A model generated the notes under the pieces. That model was not told the DNA's origin, ran no database searches, and was given only the letters and a program-made list of their open reading frames with translations. This document shows positions 44,237 to 52,414 of a stretch of DNA of 64,000 nt, in pieces. Both the position numbers and the translations under genes were made by a program. The DNA is taken from positions 83,635-147,634 of the forward strand of contig JAIORK010000055.1 of assembly GCA_021108215.1 (NCBI GenBank). Reading direction: 5' to 3'. The DNA comes from a bacterium. GTDB taxonomy: Bacteria; Oederibacteriota; JAAXVQ01; JAUVAV01. How positions within the stretch are numbered: position 1 is the first letter of the stretch; each line of letters starts with the position of its first letter.

Positions 44237-44935
44237 TTATTCCGTTTTGCCATGATAAAGTGCTGCTATTTTTTGCATCAACTCATTATTCAATTTTTTG
44301 GATATTTTGGAAAGTTTTTTTAAATCCGCCGGTCTTTTCGGAAACAGTGGTTTGCCAAAACGGACGCGAATCATTTTCCGGCGCGGCCAAAACCGTCCTG
44401 CCGGCATGGCTTCAAAACTCCCTATCACTGCCACAGGAACGATCGGGACCTCACAATCCAGCGCCAGCATCACCAACATGGGTTTAAAAGGCAAAAGGCT
44501 GCCATCGCGTGTTCGTGTTCCTTGTGGAAACATCAACAAGGACTTGCCGGAAGTCAAAATTCTACAAAGCCTTCGATATTCTACATGGGAAGCGCGCTCA
44601 CGGTCCAGGGAAAAGTTGTGATAGGAAAACAGGTTGATCACCACCCTGCGCACCGGATACCTATAAAAGTGATCTTTGGCCGCTGCCACGTATGTCCGGG
44701 TACGCAAGGCCGGCGGAACACCTTGCAACACTGCCCAGAAATCAAGATGGCTGGCGTGGGTGGGCGCAAAAACACACTGTTTCAGACCCGCCAGCATTTG
44801 CGTCCCTTCGAACCGCAGTCCGCACCAATATTTTAAAATTAAAAAAAACAAATACCAACCGACAGACTGCGTCCAGCGTTGAAGACACGGCCGCCACAAA
44901 CCCAATTCTTTGAGTATGTGTCTATCATCCGTCAC
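44237..44935 (-). CDS. PlsC-type lysophospholipid acyltransferase
   Basis: The 232-residue product has the acyltransferase motif H-x4-D in APTHASHLDFWAVLQ, motif III FPQGTRTRDGSLLPFK (Gln for the usual Glu), and the PIVPVAVIGS strand of PlsC. A hydrophobic N-terminal stretch (YLFFLILKYWCGL) should anchor it to the membrane. It would move an acyl chain from ACP or CoA onto lysophosphatidic acid or a similar acceptor. The start is GTG with AAAGGAG about 7 nt before. Its place between the hotdog and KS genes suggests that the cluster product enters a lipid. Confidence 0.85.
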   Translation of the reverse strand: MTDDRHILKELGLWRPCLQRWTQSVGWYLFFLILKYWCGLRFEGTQMLAGLKQCVFAPTHASHLDFWAVLQGVPPALRTRTYVAAAKDHFYRYPVRRVVINLFSYHNFSLDRERASHVEYRRLCRILTSGKSLLMFPQGTRTRDGSLLPFKPMLVMLALDCEVPIVPVAVIGSFEAMPAGRFWPRRKMIRVRFGKPLFPKRPADLKKLSKISKKLNNELMQKIAALYHGKTE

Positions 44936-44946
44936 ACCGAACTCCT

Positions 44947-45396
44947 TTATAGCCTGGCAAAATAAAAATTTGCCTCCGCGATTTTCTGCTCATCAATTTT
45001 AGCCACAACAAAATAGGCCGCTTGCTGAGCAAATACTTTCAACAATCTCGCTTCCATTATCAATTGATCTCCCGGCTTCGGATCACGCATGAAGCGAATA
45101 TCCCGAATACGACTAACCAATATTTTCTTAGGGGGAGTTCGATTTTGAAGAATTTCATCAAAGGTCCCGGCGGTTTGCGCCATACACTCCAGTAACAGCG
45201 TTTGAGGAAAAATCCATCCTTCTTTCCCTACCTTAACCAGACACCATTCATTGCGTGTGATGCTTTTCACGGTCCGACAGGTTGTCGCGTCATATTGAGT
45301 GAAGCTGTCAATAAAACGGAAAGGAGGAACACTTGATGAATAACGCTCTTGATTTTTCGCCGCCTTATCCGACTGTTCTCCGGCCATTGGGATCAT
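44947..45396 (-). CDS. Hotdog-fold FabZ/FabA-like dehydratase without the canonical His
   Basis: The product (about 149 residues from 45396) shows FabZ-type hotdog segments: PFRFIDSFTQYD, AVKSITRNEWCLVKVGKEGWIFPQTLLLECMAQTAG, and DQLIMEARLLK. FabZ proteins have GHFPG before the long helix; here the same position reads EGWIFP, so the catalytic His is gone, while the helix Glu (LLLECMAQTAG) remains. It may bind rather than dehydrate, or use another mechanism. The start is set at 45396, where ATGA overlaps the stop of the Lnt-like gene; an open frame to 45699 is only overlap. It is in the middle of the cluster, upstream of the PlsC-like gene. Confidence 0.72.
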   Translation of the reverse strand: MIPMAGEQSDKAAKNQERYSSSVPPFRFIDSFTQYDATTCRTVKSITRNEWCLVKVGKEGWIFPQTLLLECMAQTAGTFDEILQNRTPPKKILVSRIRDIRFMRDPKPGDQLIMEARLLKVFAQQAAYFVVAKIDEQKIAEANFYFARL

Positions 45397-47060
45397 GTGC
45401 TTCGTTTCCATCGGGAAAATATAAATGCTGCCATACTGAACCCAAAAAGAATCGCAAGCCAAAACCAGGCAAACCAGTCGCCCCATTGCACATACAGGGT
45501 TTTGCCGGTAAGCAGCGGCACGATCTGGACATTGACCGAACGCGTCGCAAAGGGCGAGGCATGTCGTATGATGCCAAGAGCATCCACAAATGCCGAACCA
45601 CCCATACTGGAAAGCTGACCGATCCAGCGCCGGGTTTCCACCGCCCGAAATGCGGTCATTTGCAAACGCCGGTTGAAATAAGCCGGCCGTTGGAACCAAT
45701 TGGACGCATTGGGCGCAAATACCGCTTCGCCACCCAATGCAACACCCGCTCTAAAATATTTTGAATACATAATTTCATCACAAACCGCGAGAAAAATTTT
45801 ACCGTCATTTACAGAAAAAAGCTTACTCTCTTTTCCCTGTGCGAGATCATAATTATCGTACTCAATTGCGGTTAACTTAAAAAGCGAGTACGTGGTGTTG
45901 AAAATACGGTTGATAACGGCAATCACCGGATCAATCACCTTTCGCAGGGGCAAATACTCACCAAAAGGCACCAGCGCTTGTTTGGTATAATAGCCTTCAA
46001 TTTCACCGAGTGTATTGAGTTGATACCACATGTTATAGGATAGATCTTTGTCCACTTCAGTAATAACACCAATAATCGCCGAAAGCTCTACCTCGCGAAT
46101 AACCTCGCGAACCTCCTCCCATAACCGCTGAGAACGGGGAAGCACCATCGGAAAAGCATTTTCCGTAAAAAACAAAATTTCTGCATCCTTTTCCTTAGCT
46201 TGCATCATCATCGTGCGATAAATGCGCACTGCTGTATTTTCCACGGTCCGATTCCATTTACCGGTCGTTGCAGGATCAAATTGGGCCTGGAGCAACGCCG
46301 CCTTCACGCTCCGATCACTGGCTGCTTGTTGTTGGGCAACCCGAACAGCCTCCACATTGCCTAAAACAACCAGAAGCAGCAATCCCACTCCCACGGCCAC
46401 AGAACCCCACAGGACTTTTTTACGGTCCGGCACGGAAAACGGCACGACATCCGGGTCAATTTTCAGCTGTTCCCGCCAACGCGGATTGGCAAGAATTTTT
46501 TCACGCAGCACCACCGCCGCCGTGGTTGCAAAAAACGCGACCAACGCGCTGGCACCCAGCACCCCGGTGAAAGAAGCAATTTGAATTAATGGTGGAATAG
46601 CAACCAAAGGATAAGCATAAAGTGTCTCCGGCGGCGGAATCAATATAAACGTCTGTGAAAGAAGAATCATAAGATACTCAACAAATAACATAAGCGACGG
46701 TGCGACAAAAACCATTGCCCAAGGCATACGGCGTATAACAAGTCGTCCCCAAACGCCGGTAAGCCCGGCAATAGCAAACGTACTTAAACCAACCATGAAC
46801 CAAATAATAAATCCTATCCAGACATGATATTTCATTTGTAGCAGAAGAATCGCGGCAGGTAAAAAACAAGCGACATGACTTAAACCGAACAAAACAAATA
46901 GACGCTTTCCACTGTACATCTGGACAATCACCAGGCATGGAATCGGTAAAATAAAAACCGCCAAAGCGGAAAAAAGATTCATGTCAGGCAAAAGAAAACT
47001 CGGCCAGATTAACAAAGAAAAAATGCTCTGAACGAAAATAATCCCTAAAAAGATGGCCAT
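45393..47060 (-). CDS. Apolipoprotein N-acyltransferase-like enzyme, copy 1
   Basis: The 555-residue protein has about eight hydrophobic helices (N-terminal 1-230 region, such as FFATTAAVVLREK), then a nitrilase-superfamily domain. The Lnt triad is present: E300 (FFTENAFP), K360 (GYYTKQALVPFGEYLP) and C427 (AVCDEIMYS), and the C-terminus has a last helix. Lnt takes an acyl chain from a phospholipid and puts it on the N-terminus of a lipoprotein Cys. Lipoprotein-type Lnt genes are normally single-copy and lie elsewhere; this gene is inside a KS cluster, so it may act on another amine. A very similar paralogue lies at 49758-51431. Confidence 0.85.
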   Translation of the reverse strand: MAIFLGIIFVQSIFSLLIWPSFLLPDMNLFSALAVFILPIPCLVIVQMYSGKRLFVLFGLSHVACFLPAAILLLQMKYHVWIGFIIWFMVGLSTFAIAGLTGVWGRLVIRRMPWAMVFVAPSLMLFVEYLMILLSQTFILIPPPETLYAYPLVAIPPLIQIASFTGVLGASALVAFFATTAAVVLREKILANPRWREQLKIDPDVVPFSVPDRKKVLWGSVAVGVGLLLLVVLGNVEAVRVAQQQAASDRSVKAALLQAQFDPATTGKWNRTVENTAVRIYRTMMMQAKEKDAEILFFTENAFPMVLPRSQRLWEEVREVIREVELSAIIGVITEVDKDLSYNMWYQLNTLGEIEGYYTKQALVPFGEYLPLRKVIDPVIAVINRIFNTTYSLFKLTAIEYDNYDLAQGKESKLFSVNDGKIFLAVCDEIMYSKYFRAGVALGGEAVFAPNASNWFQRPAYFNRRLQMTAFRAVETRRWIGQLSSMGGSAFVDALGIIRHASPFATRSVNVQIVPLLTGKTLYVQWGDWFAWFWLAILFGFSMAAFIFSRWKRST

Positions 47061-47207
47061 CTATATTGTACCCCGTCCTTTGTCTAATTAAAACAGCTTA
47101 GCATAATTGCCTTAAACCAACGCAGCAAAATAATCCGGCCCAAAATATCTCCGGGTAAATTTAATTCCCGGAGTACGCCAGTCACAAACTTGCTGCATAA
47201 CCAAAAA

Positions 47208-48419
47208 TCAACCCACACTGGGCAGAGAAAGAATCAACACCCCGGCTTTATAATTATTCTCCATACCCATGACTAAAACATAGGGGGTTTGAATATTTCT
47301 TTTTTGATCCCGCATATTCAGTTTATCCACCCATTGGGATTCAGCCAGATTTTGATTGGGCGGTACTATTCCCTTTTCCAGACATACGGTTGCGATGGCA
47401 ACGGATAATGCACCCGCCGCATGAAACGTTTCCCCAATCACACTTTTCAACGCGAATGCCGGCGGCATTTCCTCGCCAAACACTTCGGTAAGCGCTCTCG
47501 CCTCAGCTTCATCCTGACTTGCCGTTCCATTGCAGGATAAAAAAATCGCACCTACCTGATTCGGCCGGATACCCGCCTGGATGAGTATTTTTTTAATTGC
47601 CTGGCAGGCAGCCGTTGGATCACTTGGTGTTTTGGGTTCGGGATTAAAGCACATGGCAAATCCCTCTATCAATGCACGAGAATTATTTTTAGGATATAAA
47701 TTCCGCCCGGCTTTTCCACATAGCAGTAACGCGCACCCCTCACCTACTGGAATATTCTGATATTTCCCGACATCAAGCAAAAGCGCTTCTCCGGAATCCG
47801 ACCTGCCAAAAAAATTTTCATCCTGACTCTGCAAAGCATTTAAAAATATTTCTTCAGCACCTCCGGCGAGTGCCCATTCACATCGTCCGGCGCTAAGTGA
47901 CTGTGCGGCAAGCTCCAAAGCCTCATATCCTGCCAAATATCCCGTTGGATGCGTCATCGCAAATGCCTTTATTTTTAAATAAATCGCTGTCAATGAAGCA
48001 ATCACATTGGCTGAAAGGGTTAAAACTCTTACTGGATTCACGAAACGAAGTGTTTTTTCTTTTTGCATTGCCTGGATATCATCATAAAAAAAATCCGTGC
48101 TGCTTCCCATCACCAATCCCATTTTTTCAGGTCGGCACAGCCAATGCTGCTCGAAAAGTTCACTCCCCAAGAGGCGCTTGCCTGCCAAACAAGACATCAA
48201 TGCTGCACGGTTATGATGCCGCCATCCCTTCCCGCCAAGCAGTCGCTTGAAATCAAGTTCTATCCGGCCAACCAGCATGCTTGCCTCGTTCTCCTTTTCA
48301 GAAAACGAAAGTTCTTTTAAACAAGATGTCTTGTTTATCAAATGATCCCATATTTCTTCCGGCGTATCACCCAAAACACTCAGTATTTGAAAATCATAAA
48401 TCGCAATTTTATTTTTCAT
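47208..48419 (-). CDS. KS-beta (chain-length-factor-like) ketosynthase paralogue, copy 2
   Basis: The 403-residue protein is a close paralogue of the gene at 41776 and lacks the same residues: Y161 (HPTGYLAGYEAL) at the Cys position, Asn in SCNGTASQDEAEA where the first active His would be, and Glu in GETFHAAGA where the second would be. The GKGWRHHNRAALMSCLAGKR element of copy 1 is conserved. It probably forms a heterodimer with KS-alpha copy 2 encoded 10 bp upstream. It is separated from Lnt-like copy 1 by a 147-bp gap. Confidence 0.82.
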   Translation of the reverse strand: MKNKIAIYDFQILSVLGDTPEEIWDHLINKTSCLKELSFSEKENEASMLVGRIELDFKRLLGGKGWRHHNRAALMSCLAGKRLLGSELFEQHWLCRPEKMGLVMGSSTDFFYDDIQAMQKEKTLRFVNPVRVLTLSANVIASLTAIYLKIKAFAMTHPTGYLAGYEALELAAQSLSAGRCEWALAGGAEEIFLNALQSQDENFFGRSDSGEALLLDVGKYQNIPVGEGCALLLCGKAGRNLYPKNNSRALIEGFAMCFNPEPKTPSDPTAACQAIKKILIQAGIRPNQVGAIFLSCNGTASQDEAEARALTEVFGEEMPPAFALKSVIGETFHAAGALSVAIATVCLEKGIVPPNQNLAESQWVDKLNMRDQKRNIQTPYVLVMGMENNYKAGVLILSLPSVG

Positions 48420-48429
48420 TCGCTTATCC

Positions 48430-49638
48430 TCAAATACGTTTCAATATCAAATTGCTATTACTCCCGCCAAACCCGGATGAATTGGTCATGCAGCAACCAA
48501 CGTCCTTTTGTCGTGCGTGGTTCGCGACCACATCAACCGGACAGTTTTCATCTGCCACTTCATGATGAATGGTTGGTGGAATAATCTTTTTATTCAGTGT
48601 CAAAACACCGGTAATCGCTTCCATCACACTGGCCGCGCCCATCGCATGGCCCAACATGGATTTCGGCGCTGTCACCGGTATTTTATAGCTTCCAAAAATA
48701 TCCGCAAAAGCCTGCGCCTCTGTACTGTCATTGCCCACGGTGCCTGTCCCATGCGCAATAATACAGTCCACTGCATGAGGTTGTACCTCCGCATCATTCA
48801 ATGCCTGCCTGACAGAAGCACGAATACCCCACCCTTGCGGATGTGGTGAAGAAAGATGATACGCATCATTTGACCATCCGTAACCAGCCAACTTGGCCAA
48901 TGGCTGACATCCGCGCCGCTTTATTGACGCTTCCGACTCAAACACCATCATGCCACAACCTTCCCCGATCATTAAACCTTGACGATTTTTATCAAATGGC
49001 TGACACCATTCGGACGCCAAATTGCGCAAACTACAAAACCCTATATATTCAGCTTTGGACAAAATATTAACACCACCGCACAATACCATATCCGTTTTAC
49101 CCTGGCGGATTCTTTCGGCTGCCAATGTCATCGCATAACCGGATGCGGCACAAGCATTGGAATTAATTGTTTGATAACCTGTTATCCCCAGACAGGCTGC
49201 CGTTTTAACTAAAAAATCATGAACAAAATTGTTTTTTGAAAATCTTTGCTGCATCTGTTTTTTTTGTTCCGGTTTTTCTTGTCGTTGATTCATATAATCC
49301 ATGGCATCACCAAGAATCGTTGCCAGCATAAAATCGATTTCCGGCTCCGCAGCGCGTTTGCCCTCGTGCAGTAAACCGGCATCGTTCAGTGCCATTCGGG
49401 AAGTGGAAAGTACCATTCTCCCTACTGTACTTAGTGAGCACATTTCTTTGTCACATAAAAACGGGGTGTTCTGTAGATCCTGGAGTTCACCGGCTTTTTT
49501 TTTCGGTAACCAATCAGTATCAAAACGAGTAATGGGGACAATACCGGATTTTCCGGAAATGAGTGCATTCCAAAACGGATCAATCCCCACACCGATCGGC
49601 GATATGATCCCCATGCCGGAAATAAATACTTCCTTCAT
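48430..49638 (-). CDS. Ketosynthase (KS-alpha, FabF-type), copy 2
   Basis: The 402-residue enzyme keeps the complete triad: C163 (NSNACAASGYA), H296 (IIAHGTGTVGNDSTEA) and H331 (KSMLGHAMGAASV). It is closely similar to copy 1 over its whole length, so duplication is likely. AGAGGT precedes the ATG. The downstream neighbour is KS-beta copy 2, as in copy 1. It would elongate acyl chains on the ACP encoded upstream. Confidence 0.92.
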   Translation of the reverse strand: MKEVFISGMGIISPIGVGIDPFWNALISGKSGIVPITRFDTDWLPKKKAGELQDLQNTPFLCDKEMCSLSTVGRMVLSTSRMALNDAGLLHEGKRAAEPEIDFMLATILGDAMDYMNQRQEKPEQKKQMQQRFSKNNFVHDFLVKTAACLGITGYQTINSNACAASGYAMTLAAERIRQGKTDMVLCGGVNILSKAEYIGFCSLRNLASEWCQPFDKNRQGLMIGEGCGMMVFESEASIKRRGCQPLAKLAGYGWSNDAYHLSSPHPQGWGIRASVRQALNDAEVQPHAVDCIIAHGTGTVGNDSTEAQAFADIFGSYKIPVTAPKSMLGHAMGAASVMEAITGVLTLNKKIIPPTIHHEVADENCPVDVVANHARQKDVGCCMTNSSGFGGSNSNLILKRI

Positions 49639-49757
49639 TGGCTTACCTCTGATTTTTTTGTCTGCCTATCCTTATGCAGGAATCAAATGTGATGCGTTAT
49701 CTTTGCAATGGCATACAGGACGCCTGGCCGAGCCGGGAAAAAAGCAGCGTCGTGAGC

Positions 49758-51431
49758 TCAGCTTTTTCCCGGCTGCCGGCGGCGCCACGCAAAGAAGAGA
49801 AACACAAGGCAGACGGACACACACAACCAAGAAAAAACATCGCCAAACCGCACATAAAAAGTTTTATAGTCTAAAAGCGGCATCTTAGGAACCAACACTG
49901 CACGCCGGCCAAATGGTGTTGTCTCCCGAATAACCCCAAGCGCATCAATCGCTGCTGTGCCGCCCATGCTGGCCAAACGCGCTACCCAGCGCCGCGTCTC
50001 CACCGCACGGAAACAGCATGTCTCAAGTCCTAAATTCCAGTCCACCGGCGTCTGAAACCAATTGACCGCAGCCGGCGATAAAAAAAGCCGGGCGCCTTGC
50101 CGGACCGATTCCCGGAAGTATCCGGCAATGGTTATCTCTGTACAGACTTTCAAAGAGACCTTGCTGTCTTTTGTGGGTGAAAATATTTTTTCTGTTTTTC
50201 CCGCTGTCAAATCATAATTATCCATTGGCAGTGAAGTGATTTTAAAATAGTGATAGGATTGATGAAACAAATAATTAATTGCATCAATCACCGGGTCGAC
50301 TACAAAACGCATGGGCATGTATTCACCAAAAGGCACCAAAAAACGTTTATTATAATAATCCTTGATTTCCCCCTCTTGATCCACCCAATACCAGGTATCA
50401 AAAGACATATCCTCTTCAAGCGTGGTCACCAACCCTATCAAGGCAGGCAGTCCGGCTGCACGCGTTAACCGGATAATTTCCTGCCAGGCTTCGACATCTT
50501 TGGGCAACACAATGGGCAAAGCATTTTCTGTAAACACCAGCACGTCTGCATTTTTTTGCTTCGCCTCTTGGAACATTTCAGTGTATTTTTGTAAAATCAA
50601 ATGACGAAACTGACGGTCCCAGTTACTCTTGGCACTGGGATCAATTTGCAGTTGTAAAAGCGCAGGCCTCAAACTGAATTCTGCTGTGTTCTGCATTTTT
50701 GATATTTTTACAGCTTCAATATTGCCTACCGCTATCAGGACAAGCAAAAGCAGGCCAACACCACTGCCAACCATCCACTGTTTTTTTATCCCGGCTTTGT
50801 CCAGCGGTTGAACATCGGGTGATATTTTTAAAAAATTGCGAATAATGGATGTTTTGACAATCCACATCCACGTCGCGACCGCCATCGTGGCCGCGCCAAA
50901 AAACACCAAAAATTCCGGCCCGAACACACCCGTCAATGAACTCATTTGAATCAATGGCGGGAGGCCTGCCAAAGGATAGGCAAAAAGAATGGCGGGTGGC
51001 GGCATAAACCAAACGTAAAGAACAAGGACTGAACGTAAAAACTCTATGGATATAAAAAATGCCGGTGCAAGCAAAATAAACGCCCAGGGAAACCGGTCAT
51101 AAAAAAAACGCATCCCTATTCCTACCAACGCGCCTAAGCTCCCAACCAATACTGCCAATAGCGCTAAAATTAAAACGCCAATTACCGGAAAAAAACTCAT
51201 ATCAGCCATATGAATAGCGGCGGGTAAAGAACCGGCAACAACACTCAACCCCGCAAACCACGGCAATTGCCGTCCACTATAAATAAGTACTACAAGAAAA
51301 GTTGGGGTTAGTGCAAAAAAAATAAGAACCGCAGAAACTATATTTGCCTGTGGAACCTGGGCATTGGGAAATGCAAAATAAGTTAACACCGACTGAATAA
51401 TGAGAAGAATCAATCCATATCTATACAGCAT
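49758..51431 (-). CDS. Apolipoprotein N-acyltransferase-like enzyme, copy 2
   Basis: The 557-residue product repeats the structure of copy 1: about eight N-terminal hydrophobic helices, then a nitrilase-type catalytic domain with E302 (VFTENALPIVLP), K362 (DYYNKRFLVPFGEYMP) and C430 (LKVCTEITIAGYF), and a final helix. All catalytic positions of Lnt are present. Similar strands (DNYDLTAGKTEKIFSP and DNYDLAQGKESKLFSV in copy 1) show a clear duplication. AAGGAG lies 5 nt before the ATG, and it starts 9 bp after the ACP stop. It probably transfers the cluster acyl chain at the inner membrane. Confidence 0.85.
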   Translation of the reverse strand: MLYRYGLILLIIQSVLTYFAFPNAQVPQANIVSAVLIFFALTPTFLVVLIYSGRQLPWFAGLSVVAGSLPAAIHMADMSFFPVIGVLILALLAVLVGSLGALVGIGMRFFYDRFPWAFILLAPAFFISIEFLRSVLVLYVWFMPPPAILFAYPLAGLPPLIQMSSLTGVFGPEFLVFFGAATMAVATWMWIVKTSIIRNFLKISPDVQPLDKAGIKKQWMVGSGVGLLLLVLIAVGNIEAVKISKMQNTAEFSLRPALLQLQIDPSAKSNWDRQFRHLILQKYTEMFQEAKQKNADVLVFTENALPIVLPKDVEAWQEIIRLTRAAGLPALIGLVTTLEEDMSFDTWYWVDQEGEIKDYYNKRFLVPFGEYMPMRFVVDPVIDAINYLFHQSYHYFKITSLPMDNYDLTAGKTEKIFSPTKDSKVSLKVCTEITIAGYFRESVRQGARLFLSPAAVNWFQTPVDWNLGLETCCFRAVETRRWVARLASMGGTAAIDALGVIRETTPFGRRAVLVPKMPLLDYKTFYVRFGDVFSWLCVSVCLVFLFFAWRRRQPGKS

Positions 51432-51440
51432 GTATTCTCC

Positions 51441-51695
51441 TTATCCTGCCTTTTTTTGGGCGATTTTTTGGCGGACCAAGTCCACCACGTGCCCCATTTG
51501 TGTGACAGATTTGAGATCATCTTCAGTAATATTAATTTCATACTGCCGCTCTAAGGTCACCAGCACTTCTAACATGGCCACCGATTCAATCTCCTGAACA
51601 GCTTCCAGCGTGTTGTCCAGTTGAATTTCCTCGGGTTCCACTTCCATGATCTCGGCGACAATCGCCTGGATTTCTTTTTCCAAATTATCCGGCAT
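51441..51695 (-). CDS. Acyl carrier protein
   Basis: The 84-residue acidic protein has the four-helix ACP pattern: EIMEVEPEEIQLDNTL, then EIESVAMLEVLVTLERQYEINITEDDLKSV. The phosphopantetheine Ser is S38, in a sequence ESV instead of the usual DSL. It is therefore a specialised carrier rather than the housekeeping ACP. It is the first gene of the cluster on the minus strand, with GAGGG upstream of the ATG. A phosphopantetheinyl transferase must be supplied from elsewhere. Confidence 0.85.
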   Translation of the reverse strand: MPDNLEKEIQAIVAEIMEVEPEEIQLDNTLEAVQEIESVAMLEVLVTLERQYEINITEDDLKSVTQMGHVVDLVRQKIAQKKAG

Positions 51696-51867
51696 GCTTC
51701 ACCCTCTGACTCTTCAAAATAGACTACATGCTATGCTTCACTTCAAAATCCATTTTATAAGTTTACCACTATTTTTTCTTCCCCGCCACAATTGCATGCA
51801 CTGTCTGAGTATTACGACAATTTATTGCATCCGGGATACGCGATCGTGCGCATGCAATCCTTGCTTT

Positions 51868-52188
51868 TTAGTGCAGTTTGATCTGTTTCTCGTCCGGTCC
51901 GGAAACCACTTCCTTGATAGGTCCGAAAATTTGTTCATAGCGGGAAATATTTTCAGACAGGGCGTGCAAAAACCGCTTGGCATGGCCCGGCGATGTGATA
52001 ATGCGGGAGCGCACCTTGGCTTTGGGCTGCTGCGGTTGAACAAAAATAAAATCCAGCACAAACTCGGTGGCATTGTGCGCCACCAAGGCCAAATTGGCAT
52101 ATGCGCCTTGGGCAACCGTCTCATCCACTTCCACCTGCAGTTGTACACCTTTGTTGTCTTTCATGTCGGGTCCTCTATCCTTGCTCAT
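51868..52188 (-). CDS. DUF3467 family protein
   Basis: The product is 106 residues and matches DUF3467: YANLALVAHNATEFVLDFIFVQPQQPKAKVRSRIITSPGHAKRFLHALSENISRYEQIFG. The family is conserved, small and cytoplasmic, of unknown function. GGAGGA lies about 10 nt before the ATG. No operon partner is evident; it lies 172 bp upstream of the ACP gene. Confidence 0.85.
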   Translation of the reverse strand: MSKDRGPDMKDNKGVQLQVEVDETVAQGAYANLALVAHNATEFVLDFIFVQPQQPKAKVRSRIITSPGHAKRFLHALSENISRYEQIFGPIKEVVSGPDEKQIKLH

Positions 52189-52240
52189 GAGTTTATCCTC
52201 CTCTTCATTTTATCGTGATCGCGTCGTGCCTCCAACACTT

Positions 52241-52398
52241 CTTTACATTTAATTATCATTACGCGAAGCGCTTTGGGCGACGAAGCAATCTGTTTTGATT
52301 GCAAAATGATAATAAAAACGGGATTGCGACCAACGGAAGTCCCATACGATCCCCCATCCGGTCGGGGCTTCACTTCGCCCGCAATAACAAATGTAAAG
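52241..52398. repeat. Inverted-repeat element between the DUF3467 and glycosyltransferase genes
   Basis: Ends CTTTACATTT (52241-52250) and AAATGTAAAG (52389-52398) are exact inverted copies. The interior holds a second hairpin, GCAATC/GATTGC, at about 52285-52302. It has no gene and is about 158 bp long, so it may be a small non-autonomous element or a regulatory structure. Confidence 0.4.
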
Positions 52399-52414
52399 TT
52401 ATTCCCGCAGATCT

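Noticed and set aside
45397..45699. Long N-terminal extension of the hotdog gene
   Set aside because: It lies wholly inside the Lnt-like gene in another frame and has no hotdog features.
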